Shown in pieces: positions 36,148-54,426 of a DNA stretch of 64,000 bases (position 1 is its first letter; the number at the start of each line of letters is the position of its first letter). Origin of the DNA: Tyto alba (lineage: Eukaryota; Chordata; Aves; Strigiformes; Tytonidae); assembly GCF_018691265.1 (NCBI RefSeq), contig NW_024881322.1:18223107-18287106 (forward strand), written 5' to 3'. The notes below the pieces were generated by a model, which was given only the letters and a program-made list of their open reading frames with translations, did not search any database and was not told the DNA's origin. The position numbers and the translations under genes were made by a program.

Positions 36148-37160
36148 GTGTTTTTTTCAGACAACAAGAAGGGCTTTTTTAAGTACCTTAATAGTAAGAG
36201 GAGGTCTAAAGGAAACATTGGACTGATACTTGTTGAAGATGGTCACCTGACTAATAAAGATGAAGAAAAAGTGGAGGCATTCAATGCTTTTTTTGCTTCA
36301 GTCTTTAATAATACTGACAGACCTTGGGTTGCCCAGTTCCCTGAGCCAGAGGACCACAGCTGCAGGAACAGTGACATTCTGTTTGTGGCCACTGAAATTG
36401 TCAGGGACCAGATGTATCAGCTGAATGCTCACAAGTCCATGAATCCTGATGGGATTCAGTCCAGACTACTGAAGGAGCTGGCAGATGTTCTGGCAGGACC
36501 CTTCTCAATCATCTACCAAATGTCTTGGGAGCCTGGTGAGGTCATCACTCACTGCAAGCTAGCCAGCATTTTTCCAGTTTATGAGAAGGCTGTGAGGGCA
36601 GACCCAGGGAACTACAGACCTGTTAGTCTAACCTCAGTTCTTGAAAAAAATATGGAGAAGATTATACTGGGTACTATTGAAAGGCATTTAAAGAATAAGG
36701 CAATTATCAGGCACAGTCAACACAGGTTCACAAAGCGAAAGTCCTGTTTAACTAATTTGATATCCTTCTATAATAAGGTCACCTGATGTAATTTTTCTGG
36801 ATTTTAGTAAAGCTTTTGATACTGTCCCTCACAGCATCCTTTTGGAAAAGCTGTCCAACTGTGGGAGGAGTGGGTTCACAGTGCACTGGGTGAAGAACTG
36901 GCTGAAGGTCAGAGTTCAAAGGGTTGCAGTGAACGGGGCTTCATCTTGATGGTGATTATTCACCTCAAGGCTCAGTCCTAGGGCCAAATCTGTTCCATAT
37001 TTGTATCAGTGATCTGGATGCAGGAGCTGAATGCACCTTTAACAAGTTTGCTGATGATACCAAAGTGGGAGGTGCTGTTGACTCTCTTGAGGGACAAGAG
37101 GCCTTGCAGAGGGGTCTGGATAGATTGGAGCATTGGGCTGTGGTAAATGAGATGAAATCG
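36148..37160 (+). pseudogene. CR1 reverse transcriptase remnant (ORF2 middle)
   Basis: The first 212 codons (36148-36786) are open and cover the linker and the start of the reverse transcriptase, including 'AFNAFFASVF' and 'NYRPVSLTS' (residues about 155-163). After a stop and frameshift near 36785, other frames carry 'LDFSKAFDTV' (36797-36826, containing the first catalytic Asp), 'PQGSVLGP' (36963-36986) and the Phe-Ala-Asp-Asp catalytic motif (37047-37058). All core LINE reverse transcriptase motifs are therefore present in order, but in at least two frames, with a further disruption near 36940. It would copy CR1 RNA into DNA at a nicked target if intact; this copy cannot make one continuous protein. 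Confidence 0.9.
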
Positions 37161-37845
37161 AACAAGTTTCAATGCCAGATTCTGTACCTGGGACAGAGTA
37201 ACACCAGACACAAGCCTAAATTGGCAGAGGAGTGGCTGGAGAGCAGCCCCGCAGAAGGGGTCTGGGAGTGCTGGCTGACAGGAGGCTCAGCAGGAGTCAG
37301 GGGTTGTGCCCCGGCAGCCAAGAGGGCAAACCCCATCCTGGGGTGCATCCAACCCAGCACGGCCAGCCGGTCAAAAGAGAGGGTTATACTGCTGTATTTA
37401 GTGCTGGTGCAGCCTGATTTTGACTATTGTGTGTGGTTCTAGGCCCCATAATTTAGAAAAGTTGTGAAGATACTTGAATACATCCTGAGAAGGGCACCAA
37501 AGCTGCTGATGGGGCTGTGAGGCATGTCCTCTGAGAAGCAGATGAGGGCTTGGGGTTTGTCTAGTTTGGAGAGAAGGAGGATGAGGGGTGACCTTGCTGC
37601 TCCCTACAGCCTCCTGAGGAGGGGATGTGGAGAGGGAGGTGCTGAGCTCTTCTCCCTGGGAGCCAGGGACATGTGGGAATGGCTCAGATCTGTGCCAGGT
37701 AAGGTTCAGACTGGACATGAGGGATCATTTCTTTGCCAAGAGGGTGGTCAAGCCCTGGAACAGGCTTCCTGAAGAGGTAGTTGGTACTCCAAGGCTGTCA
37801 GTGTTCAAGAGGCATTTGGACAATGCCCTTAACACCATACATTAA
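37161..37845 (+). pseudogene. CR1 ORF2 C-terminal remnant
   Basis: Frames 37065-37442, 37524-37772 and 37627-37845 together cover the region after the FADD motif. Recognisable blocks are 'LYLVLVQPDFDYCVWF' (related to the CR1 'LVRPHLEYCVQFW' block), 'ERRRMRGDLAAPYSLL', and 'FFAKRVVKPWNRLPEEVVG' near the end. The blocks are split over different frames by stops and small indels. The frame ends about 70 bases before the microsatellite tail, matching the short 3' UTR typical of CR1. Confidence 0.87.
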
Positions 37846-37915
37846 CTTCTGGACAGCCCTGAAATGGTCAGGCAGTTAGTCTAGATGATTATTGCTGGTC
37901 CCTTTCAACTGAATT

Positions 37916-38015
37916 ATTCTATTCTATTCTATTCTATTCTATTCTATTCTATTCTATTCTATTCTATTCTATTCTATTCTATTCTATTCTATTCTATTCT
38001 ATTCTATTCTATTCT
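37916..38015 (+). repeat. (ATTCT)n CR1 tail array, 20 units
   Basis: A perfect run of ATTCT continuing directly from the CR1 3' end. The CR1 3' terminus normally carries a few short direct repeats; here they form a long array. Frames across it encode Ile-Leu-Phe-Tyr-Ser repeats and are not genes. Confidence 0.97.
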
Positions 38016-38080
38016 ATTCCATTCCATTCCATTCCATTCCATTCCATTCCATTCCATTCCATTCCATTCCATTCCATTCC
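38016..38080 (+). repeat. (ATTCC)n array, 13 units, contiguous with (ATTCT)n
   Basis: Starts at an exact unit boundary after the (ATTCT)n array, with no mixed units except one ATTCT at the far end (38081-38085). The clean change of phase suggests a T-to-C variant that then spread by slippage. ATTCC/GGAAT is also the unit of primate satellite II/III, an independent coincidence. Confidence 0.97.
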
Positions 38081-38089
38081 ATTCTAAAT

Positions 38090-40452
38090 GCATTCCATTA
38101 CAATGCTACAGCCTACTAGAGTTGAGATAATTGTAAAAAAAAATACTTTTTTTCCTAAAACCTAGCATTTATCTTTTAAAACCTAAATTGTCTTTAATGT
38201 GACAGTCATCACAGCAGAGCTAACTTTCCTGTTTTGCTAACTCTGAACACATCTTTATATGTGTTGGTATTCTCAGCAGGTTTTGCTATGGATTTCCAAC
38301 CATTTGTTACTTTGTTGAAAGATGCAGAGCTAGTTTTATCTTGAAAATTGAAATCTAACCTATATTTTTATTTAGTCTGAAAGGGTGTAATTCGGTTCTC
38401 TCCTATTCAGTGTTAATACATTCTTCATCTGTTGACCTGGTGATTATTTTTCCTGTGTGTTGTCAAAGGACCTTTCTGCTATTAAGCCAACATCTTGTGT
38501 AACAATTCCATTTAGTTTATTTTTCTTGATTCATGTTTGGATTAAGTAAATCAGGGCACTATCATCTTAATTTTAAATTAAGCAGTAATTTACATGCTTC
38601 TTTTCAAATGGCATTCTGCCATGGTGTTGATAAATCGTAAATCTGTAGCCCAAGAAATATAATATTGCCTTTTCCAGTTACAGTCTGTGGATGTTGTGCT
38701 GAGGATGCACAGCCACATGCTTGCCAGGTTTTCACTCTTTTGGGCTCTGCCTCAAGTATTGGTTTACTCAGTTTAACTGAAACATTATTTATTTCTAATG
38801 ACAGGGTGGCCCATATCTAGTTTGTTTTACTTATATTCTTATGGTATAATCACATTTTAATACAGATACTAGTAAAAAGTAGTTATTTTGTGCAGAATGA
38901 GATATTGGTGGCTAACATAATGATGCAGTGCAGAGCAATACACACCAGGCATGATAGCAGAGGGTTTGAAAAGTGGGAGTATGGGATTCAGGGCAGAGGA
39001 GTACAGGCAAAGGATGGTATGAGACTGGGCACTGACTCATACAGGGGATCTCAGGCCTTTAAACAACTCACCAAAGATCAAATAAATTCAGGACTGGATC
39101 TGGGCAAAACTGATTTCAGGGGGACCGAAGAAATCAAAGAATATATGCAGAACTTACCATATGTAGTAAGTTATATATACATTAAATGTAGTATGGTAAA
39201 ATATATAGTAAATGTGGCATGGAGTTGCACACCACTGAAGAACAAAGGTATAAATGCATGTTAGCACAACCAAAAATTACACCAAGCAATTCCTTCAGTG
39301 AGGAAGAAGAATCCAGAAGCACTGTAGTCCTCATAACAGAGTACTTAGGATGATAACGACTTGCCATCTTTGCTCTTCTCCTCCACCCCGACCCACCCCC
39401 CCAACATACACACCTCCTGCTCAGACTGAATCTGTGCTCTCAGCCCCACTCAGATTAGTGCCATTGACAGAAGAGGGCCTGCCTTCATTTGGGGTTGAAG
39501 TTATACCTTTCAAAATAAGGTACAACTCAGTGCAAGAATCACTGCCATTTTTCTTTTAATTTTCTTTTGTTTCCTGAATGACTTGTGACATTCTTTTTTG
39601 ATTAAAATATCTTTCCTCCTTCTACCCCCTTGTTTCATTGACAATGAAATTGGATAGAGTCCAACAGTGATTTTGGGTTTCATTAGGGCAAATTCCACTC
39701 ATGATGCAGATCTGAAGGTTTGAATCAAAACTGTGATTTTTGCTGTACTGACACTGAAACTGCTCTGAGTGTGCACGTGTAGATTTTTCTCTCCCAGGAT
39801 GAAAAAAAAAAAAAAAAAAAAAAAAAAAAGGAAAAAACCCCTTGATTTGGTGAGCATAATTGTATGGATAATCTTAATCCATTACTTTGTGGCACAGAAC
39901 AGTTTTCCATTCACACATCCATCTTCTCTGAAATGGGAGACTATTCTTACATTTTATTCACATAACGGTTTTGATAGAAAATCTGTTTTGCTGCAGATGA
40001 GGGCCCTGGAGGTTTTTGGTCTATTGTGATACATAAGAGCTGCCTGACATTGCAGTATTCATTCTCTAGTGCTATTGCCTAGCAGGGCTAAAAGCACTGA
40101 CGTCTTTTACAGTTCTGCTATTGCCATTATCCATTTCAATGAGGTTTAAATGTAAAAGTGAAATTGATGGTGTTAAAGCATGAATTTCAATCATGCTAAG
40201 AAAGAAGATATTGACGGGAGCTAGCAAGGGAGTTCTGGAAAAAATATTGCAAGAGAGAAGCTGAAAGGCTGATTGCTATAAGCCCAGTGGCTCTGTGTTA
40301 TCAAGTTACAGAGCTACCACACGTTAAAAGATGTCAGTCCATGTTGCATAACTCAGAACAAGGTGAATTTGTCCTTGTCAGTTTTGTGGCAGCCATCTCC
40401 TTCCTCCTCCCTGAGGTGGGACTTAATGGGAAAAATCTTCAAGTCTTTATTC
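38090..40452. other. Unique stretch between CR1 and the solo LTR
   Basis: Longest frame is 124 codons (38890-39264 plus) with no recognised motif. A poly(A) run is listed separately. No gene supported. Confidence 0.45.
39802..39829 (+). repeat. poly(A) run of about 28 bases
   Basis: An uninterrupted A run followed by GGAAAAAA. No retrogene body identified upstream. Confidence 0.9.
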
Positions 40453-40457
40453 AGCTT
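40453..40457 (+). repeat. Target-site duplication, left copy (agctt)
   Basis: Five bases immediately before the TG that starts the solo LTR; identical to 41037-41041. Five-base duplications are the rule for ERVL-type and several other retroviral integrases. Confidence 0.8.
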
Positions 40458-41036
40458 TGCTATAAACCCAGCCAGCAACTCAGCCCCATCCAGTCACTCA
40501 CTCTCTCCCTGCCCCTCAGTGGATGGCAGAGAGAATTTGAAGAGTAGAAGTGAGAAAACTCATGGGCTGAGAGAAAGACAGTTCAACAGGTAAAACAAAA
40601 GCCGCTTGCACAAGCAAAGCAAAACCAGGAATTCATTCACCCCTTCCCATGGGCAGGCAGGGGGTCCACCACCTCCAGGGCAGCCAGGCTTCATCATACG
40701 TAACAGTGACTTAGGGAGACAAATGCCATCACTCCAGATGTCCCCTCCTTCCTCCTTCTTCCCCCAGCTCTATATGCTGAGCATGACACCATATGGTCTG
40801 GAATATCCCTTGGTCAGCTAGGGTCAGCTGTCCTGGCTGTGTCCTCTCCCAGCTTCTTGGCACACCCAGCCTACTTGCTGACAGGGCAGTATGTGAAGCA
40901 GAAAAGGCCTTGATGCTATGTAAGCACTGCTCAGCAGTACCTAAAACATCCCTGAATTATCAACACAAATCCAAAGCATAGCCCAATACTACCTACTGTG
41001 AAGAAACTTAACTCTATCCCAGCCAAAACCAGCACA
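40458..41036 (-). mobile_element. Solo LTR, avian ERVL type, minus strand
   Basis: A 579-bp block starting TG (40458) and ending CA (41036), flanked by the perfect five-base duplication agctt. Read on the minus strand it begins 'tgtgctggttttggctggga', and contains 'ctgctgagcagtgcttac' and a TATA-like catatagag (about 40768-40776). It continues through 'gaatgaattcctggttttg' (about 40626-40644) to the 'gttgctggctggg' 3' end. I recognise this as a widespread avian ERVL LTR from memory. No internal retroviral sequence lies on either side, so recombination between two LTRs has removed the provirus. The polyadenylation region near 40577-40590 has changed from the expected ATTAAA-type signal. Confidence 0.93.
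40768..40776 (-). promoter_or_regulatory. TATA-like motif of the solo LTR
   Basis: Reads catatagag on the minus strand, in the place where the LTR family has its TATA box. One base differs from a strong TATAAA, so promoter strength is doubtful. Confidence 0.45.
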
Positions 41037-41041
41037 AGCTT
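41037..41041 (+). repeat. Target-site duplication, right copy (agctt)
   Basis: Matches 40453-40457 exactly and follows the CA end of the solo LTR directly. Confidence 0.8.
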
Positions 41042-47226
<6,185 letters not shown>

Positions 47227-47327
47227 AATCAGCTGAGGTGGGCATCTCCAGAGCTTCTTGCTCTTCTACTGTATCGAAGGTGTTCTCAACCACTGTAGTT
47301 AAAACACCAGTCATACTGATCATATAC
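47227..47327 (-). CDS. Candidate internal coding exon, gene unknown
   Basis: On the minus strand, a polypyrimidine-rich acceptor (ending ccttttag before 47327) and a strong donor (gatt|gtaagt after 47227) bound a 101-base segment open throughout in one frame. The encoded peptide is about 33 residues: 'YMISMTGVLTTVVENTF' followed by the acidic 'DTVEEQEALEMPTSAD'. The exon would start in phase 2 and end in phase 1, so it needs flanking exons, none of which I could find in the window. I do not recognise the protein. The frame extends past the acceptor (to 47395) as intron read-through. It could be a true exon of a gene with very large introns, or a chance combination. Confidence 0.3.
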
Positions 47328-50300
47328 CTAAAAGGTGACAATAACAGTGAAAAAAGGTGACTTGGCAGTGACTGTAATTCTTTTGAACACAGCACAGTTT
47401 AAATAATAGTAATTTTGCAATGGCTCACTGAATAGATGCATCAGTTCAATAAAACATGTGCCAGTGTACCCAGAATATCATTAAATAGGAGTGTAATATT
47501 AAGCCTATGCTTGAGATCCACTGTCTTTGCTGTGATCTGGCATATGCATAAATTCAACCTCTACCTCATGGCCCTGAATCTAAACCTTAGATTACAAATT
47601 CTAGACGGCAGAAATTGAAATATCATCCGTAAAAACAGTCTGCAAGGTCAAACATACTATTGCTGCTTAAAATAGTAAAATACGCTTGATTAAAACTATC
47701 CTGACTGTATTTGTTAGAAAGTACAAGGCATTTCAGTTGATAAAATTTCATTCACCCTACCCTTTCTTTCCTGGAAAATCAAAAAGAGTTGAATACTGTG
47801 GGTTTAGTAAAAAAAAAAAAAAACAAACAAAAAACCAACAACTTTCTTCTGAATTACACATTTATTTAATGAACATTTGTCTTATAAGTTTCCATCTTTG
47901 TTCTGCACTTACTTTTTTTTGGAATTCATTCAAATGAAAAGTAAAACTTCAGAATTTCAGAAGTTCCTAACATGGCTTACAATAGGCTGATTCTTAGAAG
48001 TCTCCTTCCCCTTTACAGAAATCCTGTAAAATTAATATGTGAATTTGTAACATAAAGTTAAGACAGTAAGGTAATTACAGAATTACCTCTAAAATCAAAA
48101 GAAAGTTTCTTTTGCCAAGCTGTTTTCTAGCTAAACACTAAAATTTTCTAGTAGAACGGCTACTTGGTATTAAAAGTTTTTGCATAATGGTCATCATCGC
48201 ATATTCACTGTAAGCTGCTGCACTTCAAACAGTCGGTGCATTACTTCTGTCTGTTCATTGCCTTCTCACGCAAGTACAATTCTCATTGAAGAAGAATGAC
48301 TTCCTACAAAACCTGTTCTTGATTGCTTTATTTTTTTCAGTTCCAAAAGGAAAATGCTGAAGTCAGTGTCCTGCCAGCAAACAGTGCATATTCTATTCTT
48401 CTGTTACGTGTGAAATATCTGTGTATACCTGTAGTATATGGTTAGTGGTGCATCAGCTTTGCTCTACAGACCAGGAACTGAAAGGTTCTACAATATCCAG
48501 TATTTTAATCAGCTTGCTGCACTTGGTGAATGCATTAGAGAAACAAATCATTCAGTCTATAAAAATTCTTAGCTTCAAGTCTTTGGAAAGGAGTTTGCTA
48601 TTGTGTGTTTTGTTCTCAGCACAAGAGTTGTCACTAGGAATGCTCGTTAAATTATTTTATTGGTGTGTTGTCTTGGAGCTTCTTAAGGTTTAACTAGTGC
48701 ACAGAGTGTCTTCTAACTCTCTAGATTTATAAGAAAAGGAGGTGGAATTTGCAGTATTTTAAAGAGTAACTCCATGTGCTTCAGCAGAGCCCCAGATTGA
48801 CATCTCTGAGGAGAGAGGGAATACAGGAAGAAAGGGAAGAACATGTTTCTCTGATTTAAGAAATAGCTTTTCCAAACAGCTGACAAGGAAGACTGTAATG
48901 AAAAAAACAGTGATAAAATGCTACTATGAATGTGGTTTAAGTCTTTCTTTATTCCATTTATCAAACAGCTCCTCTGGCAGGATTGTATTTGTCGCCATTT
49001 GTGGAACAGTTGGCAGAGATGTAGAATTACCTGAAGCCTCAGTTTCTACATACATCAGTAAATCTACAGAACCCCATTTTTTTTGTAGCTGGCTGGTCAT
49101 CTGACAGTTGACTAGGACTGCTTAGAAAGCAAGTGGTTAGATAAGGTATAAATTTTTCTGTAAAGCGGTGCTTCCAGAAACCATACATCTCTGGACAAAA
49201 TTTTTAGATGTTTTTTTAAAATAAAACTGTTTTTTAGAGGAAGAAAATTTTTTTTTTTCTTTTTTAGACCTTTCCTGTACAATTTTGGGAGGGTTTAACC
49301 TAAAATCCATTCTTCCTATAAAAACACCATTGAGAACACCATTGTTTCATTTATACAAACCCCCTCTACCCTCACCATGGGCATTTTTTTCCTTCTTTAA
49401 CCTTGGCCTACTTTTAGGACCCAGAGTTATATAACCTGCTGTCTACAAAGGCTGCCAGTGCAACAGCCTCATCCAGCTTGTTGTCCACATCCTTCATAAA
49501 AGTAATCCATCCAAAAGTTTGCATGTCATTTAAATGACATTGGTGTCTTTCTCAGAACCCCTCATTTACTCCCCCATTTTTTACCTGAAAGCACCTATGA
49601 AATTTAGTGTCTGCACTATATATAACTATACTGTGTCCATGCAGTAGAGCTGGCACTTGCTCTGAGAGGTGACAGGGACTTGGCTATTAGTATGCAGTAC
49701 TTTTGTGAACTGAAATAAGCTTTGTGGTCCATCAAATACATGTATTAGCTGTAAAAGACCCACCTACTACTGCTAAACGATTTAGCTGACCATTGCCCTA
49801 ATTAATCCTTTGCCTTTACCTCAGTCCCCTTGTTGCAGAAGTTGGGAACAGACCTAGCACGCATAAAGCAGAGATGAAAAAACAGCCTGTATGTCATCCA
49901 ACAGCAATACGGATCCTCCAAGTCTTCACCAGCAATCCTAATGTTCTTTTTTTTAAGCACTTCAGGGTTGAATGTTGCCAAACAACACATGCCAAGAATT
50001 TAATTTTTAATTCTTGAAGACTCTCAGCTCCACACCCCATTCGGTTCTTTCTTGCAGTCACTCCTTCCTGAGAATGGTATCTTTGCATAATGGAGTTTGG
50101 CTAAAGCCATTGAGGTGCGGGGAGACAGGCCTCCAGGATCCTAACTCGAAACTCTGCTGCAGGCAGGAGACTACCTAAAATCCAGCTGAATATCAACATA
50201 TCTGTCTAGGGTCAAATGAGCAAGAGTATGGTTTTGTAAATTTATGAGATATAGATTGAAGACTTCAGAGAGTTCTGGCTGTGAAAACCCAACTATTTCA

Positions 50301-52479
50301 TACCTGTGAGGTGTTTGTCAAATAGACTACATTTGAGTATTCTGATCAAGAGAAATCCCAAGTTTTAGAAGAGACGCATTCCTGAAAGCAAAGTTTGTGA
50401 GGGGCATATTCCTGCGAATTTGGGAAGAAACATCCACCACCACTCTTTTATAACAGATTCCCAGGACTGTTGCTCTAGAAAGCCTGTGATGAACTAAACT
50501 GTTTCTGTAGAACTCCCTTAATGATACTGTCATATAATTCTAATGAAAAAGATACTCTGATCGACTCTGTAGCTCCTCTCAATCCCAGAACTTCCAAGCA
50601 ATTTACAGACACTAATGAATTGTATCTCACTTTTATTATTTTGAAGTAAGTAAACAGCAAGTCAGTTTTGCAACAGAAAAAAAAAAAAAAAAAGATGATG
50701 CTTAGAGAGATAAAGGTCAGCTTGTGTTTGATCCTGGCATGAACATGTAAGAGTGGAAGGAGCTTTCTTATTAACTTATTGTAGAAAGCTAGAAATATTT
50801 ACAACCCCTACATTCAGAGGTGTCACTTGGCTGATAACCCCTGCAATACTAGCTGCCCAAAAAGTCTCCCCAAGGTGTGATCGATGAGCTTGGCTGCTGT
50901 GAAAGTGTTTATATGGAGTGGCTTGCTAAATGAGAGCAACAGTTTGGCTTCAGGATGGTTCTACTTGCTCTGTGGTCAAGGAATACTGACAGCATTCTAA
51001 TACCTAACATTTACACTTGAAAAGTCCTACATTGCTTCTTGAGTTTAGATATTTCCAGGCTACTTACCTGAGACAAGTAACTTCTCCAAAATCAGACAAG
51101 AAGCAGTGACAGATCAGGGACCATGGTTCCCACTGCTGTTTGCTTCTGCCCAGACAGCATTTGTTCCTCCAGATTGAATGCTCTAACACGTGACCGATTA
51201 ATATATTTTCTTCCAAATTTTAATTACTTCATAATTTCTTTCTCCAGAGCCATCTTAAAATGGAATTCTACCATATCAATCAGTCTTCCACATGATACTC
51301 TTTAAATTCCCAAATTTAATGTATACACAGCTTGCATTTTCCACTGCTTTATTTTTCAAGCCGGGTAGAGAAACCGGTGTGACCTTCATTGTTTCCTGTA
51401 ATTGAGTTATTTTGCTTTCCTAGCAGAAGGTCACTTTTTTGTAAAACAACCCCCTAGGAGAGTGTGTTGTATTACCCACACGTCAAAGAATGCATAGGAC
51501 ACTGAGGAATATATTCATCCCAGGGGCCAGTATGAAGTCATCAAATTAAATGGAAGAGCATTAAATTTCTTCAGGGAAATTTTTGACCCTAATGTCTTTA
51601 CAGCAGTATTTGCAAACTCTCATCCTATTCCAGGACCATATGAAAGTTACAAATAAAAAAAGCCTAGACTGAAATACTGCAAGCGCGATTCTTTTAAAGA
51701 TAAGATTCCTTTTCAGATGAGGTAGGTGATGCAGAAAAGCCTGATACTCAAGCAGGGCAATTTATGGCCCATCTGAGAAGGCCAGTTCCACCTATACCCT
51801 TGTTCCTAATTATCAGGTAGGGATAGGTGCCCAGGCTGGCATGTAGGATGAAGCCGAAGGCAATAAATAAACATCCCAGATGGGGAACCGGCTAAAACTG
51901 ACCAATAGAAAATCCTAGACACAGAACTTTGGGGAAATTAAAGCCATCAGTAGCTCTTCTGTAGCTAGCTTGGACTCTGACAGGGTATAGGTTGCTCAAC
52001 TTTGGTCTGACTCAATGTCAGTATGGCATTCATGACCCTGCACAGTGCTGTACATCAGTCCCTCAGCATTTCCCCTCTCCTTTCAAGGGTTCTGGGATGA
52101 TTTTCTCATTGTCATAAATGTCACTTTAGTAGTCTTTTTATGTGCAGTATCTTATAAATCAGTTACAGCTCACAGAAAGTTTAAGGTGGGAACTGATTGG
52201 AATTCAAAAAGCATAGTTATCCCTAATTTTGGATTAGTATTGCACTAAATACATGCGGCACATGACAAAATACTGCTAACCCTACCATGCACTATCATCT
52301 CACATACTTGCCCTTATTTCTAGTCTACTTTCTGTTACATACCAAAACTGCATATATTTTGTTACTTTCTTCTTCGTGTATGCTGATCTTTATCCTGCAG
52401 AAAGTAAATATTTACTATACTGCACAAAATTACCAGATGTCTTAGGCACATGACAGAAACAGACCTTCTGGGCCCTTGA
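47328..52479. other. Unique stretch without a supported gene
   Basis: Frames are 90 codons or shorter with no motif. Contains a poly(A) run at 50677-50693 and a shorter one at 47810-47823. No mobile element recognised. Confidence 0.45.
50677..50693 (+). repeat. poly(A) run
   Basis: About 17 uninterrupted A residues. No associated gene body. Confidence 0.85.
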
Positions 52480-52599
52480 GTTCAGAATCCTTGCTGTCAC
52501 AGAAAACCATGATGCATAACCTGTGTCTAGTTCCCTAAATTTGTCCAACTCTCTATTGAGAACGGGTTGAGTTTTTGCCAGCTGGACAACTAATTCAGG

Positions 52600-53010
52600 C
52601 TTTCACACCTTTGTTGGTTAGAAGTCTTCTAATTCCTAATAGTTTTATTTGCGTCTTTTGTTTATAGCCATTCATTCTTGTTTCAGTATTGTTCCTTGTC
52701 TGAATTAATTATTTTCTCTTCTTAGCATTTACTCTCCCCTTGTGTATTTATGGAGCAATCATATCTTCTCTCAGCTTTTAATTGCTATGTTAATCAAGAC
52801 AAATTCACATCATCTCTTCTCATAAGACATTTTATCTTGTTCCTTTCTCTGGTTATGCTAATAAAGTTCTCCCTACTCATTTCACCTTGATTTCTTCTTT
52901 CTTAAACGCAGGTAATCCAAACTATCCACATTAATTCTGATAATGGATTGTACAATGGCATTAGTATTTACTCTGCCCACTGCGTCCTAGGAATTTTTGG
53001 CCGATCACAC
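52600..53010 (-). mobile_element. Probable ancient CR1/L3-like LINE fragment, minus strand
   Basis: The + strand has the antisense look of an old CR1/L3 3' half: 'tctctcagcttttaattgct' near 52770, 'gctaataaagttctccctac' near 52857, and 'tactctgcccactgcgtcctaggaatttttggcc' words near 52970-53000, recalling the antisense 'ttggccactgc' block of that family. Divergence is high, no frame survives, and boundaries are soft. It may extend further on either side. Identification is by remembered consensus only. Confidence 0.45.
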
Positions 53011-54423
53011 TAGGATTCCATTTGTTATGTATTCTTTTCTCACCTTTTCAACATTTTGCTACTGGCAGCAAAAATTTAGACATATGCTGACTTCTTCTGT
53101 AAAAGTATTCATTAGAATACTACATATGACTTGACCCAAAAAAGCTAAGAGGTCCTTTAATATTCTGATGACCCATACTTCATCCAGCTCATCAACAATC
53201 TCTGCAATTCTATTTTCCATCTCTGGTCTTCTTGGCAGAAAATCAAACATGCCAGATCTGTAACAATTCCCTTCTTCCAAAAATCAGAGGGCTTTTTAAT
53301 CACAAAATGATATCCATTACATTGACTTTGTCAAATCCTTTATATGCTTTAATATTCTTTGTGTTCTGCCACACATTAAAAAGTGATGTCTGCTTCCCTT
53401 ACTGGCTTTATGTTCACTCTTATGTCTCTCAACTGCAGGGTAAAATCTGGGCACTGTCATTAAACTATGGTAACCCTGTTAGTTTATATTTTCCTTGTAA
53501 TTTCATGTAATTTGAAATAAAAATTCACATCTTCAACTGAAGTCAACGAACTGAAATGGAAGGACTTCCTCGTCCTGCTACTCTTAGAAGTGACTGTGTG
53601 ACTTTTTGCATTAGTTCATGTGGTAAGTATTAGCAGGATGCCACTTTGAGTTCAGCTGACTTCTCCTGCCCAACTCTGTCACTGAGTTTTCTGCTTTAAC
53701 AGGGTAAACAGGAACATGTTCCAAAACAAACTAAGAGGACAGGCTTCCTCTCTTCTTACTTCATGACTGAACATATCTCATCCTGAAGACAAGGTGTCAT
53801 AGAGTAGAGCCACCATCAGGCTTAAGCATCTCAGTACAAAATTTTGATACCTATCAAAATACTTACCCAGCTACCACATAGCAGGAAGTGTGTCAAGCCT
53901 GTATCAGCCTAAATTTTCCAAACAAATTTCCTCAGGACATATCCTCTGGTATGCCCAGATGTGCCTAATTCTTTTTAACACCTGAGTAGCACATGAAGAG
54001 CTCTGGTTTCAGTGGAGCAGGCACTACTCTGCCTACCTTGCATGGCCAGACTTGACAGAGTTCCCAGTGCATTCCTTTTCTCTGCCCACATGAATGTCAG
54101 ATATCTACCTTCCACTGCATCTGTGGATGCTCTAATCACTAGATTATGAGGAAATAATGTCTTTGAATATCTCAATCTTTTCTTTACCACTTTGCAGGAA
54201 TAATGGTATTCTTAATGAGCCTTGGAGCAAATGAAGGGATTGTCCTCATGACTAAGAGGCACACCTGAGATGTAATTACTTTTTTTCCCCAAAAAATATT
54301 CTAATATTTAAAAATGCTCATCTTGGCAAAGGACAAGTGTGGGATTTTGATAACATCCTGCCCATGGGACTAAAATGAATCTCTACTGCTCTTTCAGTAA
54401 ATAAATAGCCCACGCAGACTCTA
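53011..54423. other. Unique stretch without a supported gene
   Basis: Short frames only (92 codons at 53232-53510 is the longest). It may include further decayed LINE sequence adjoining the fragment to the left. Confidence 0.45.
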
Positions 54424-54426
54424 CAG

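Larger units (their letters stand above)
35545..38080 (+). mobile_element. CR1 LINE, 5'-truncated, with long microsatellite tail
   Basis: The largest and best preserved CR1 here. It starts inside the end of the endonuclease domain, continues through the ORF2 reverse transcriptase and C-terminal region, and ends with the avian CR1 3' sequence 'ctagatgattattgctggtcc' (37881-37901), running straight into (ATTCT)n and (ATTCC)n arrays. Lack of the 5' UTR, ORF1 and most of the endonuclease is the usual CR1 truncation from incomplete reverse transcription. Several frameshifts and stops make it inactive. The left boundary is approximate, within about 30 bases. Confidence 0.93.

Noticed and set aside
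49000..49090. Exon-like segment after 'ttatcaaacag' on the plus strand
   Set aside because: No convincing donor follows, and the peptide was not recognised.
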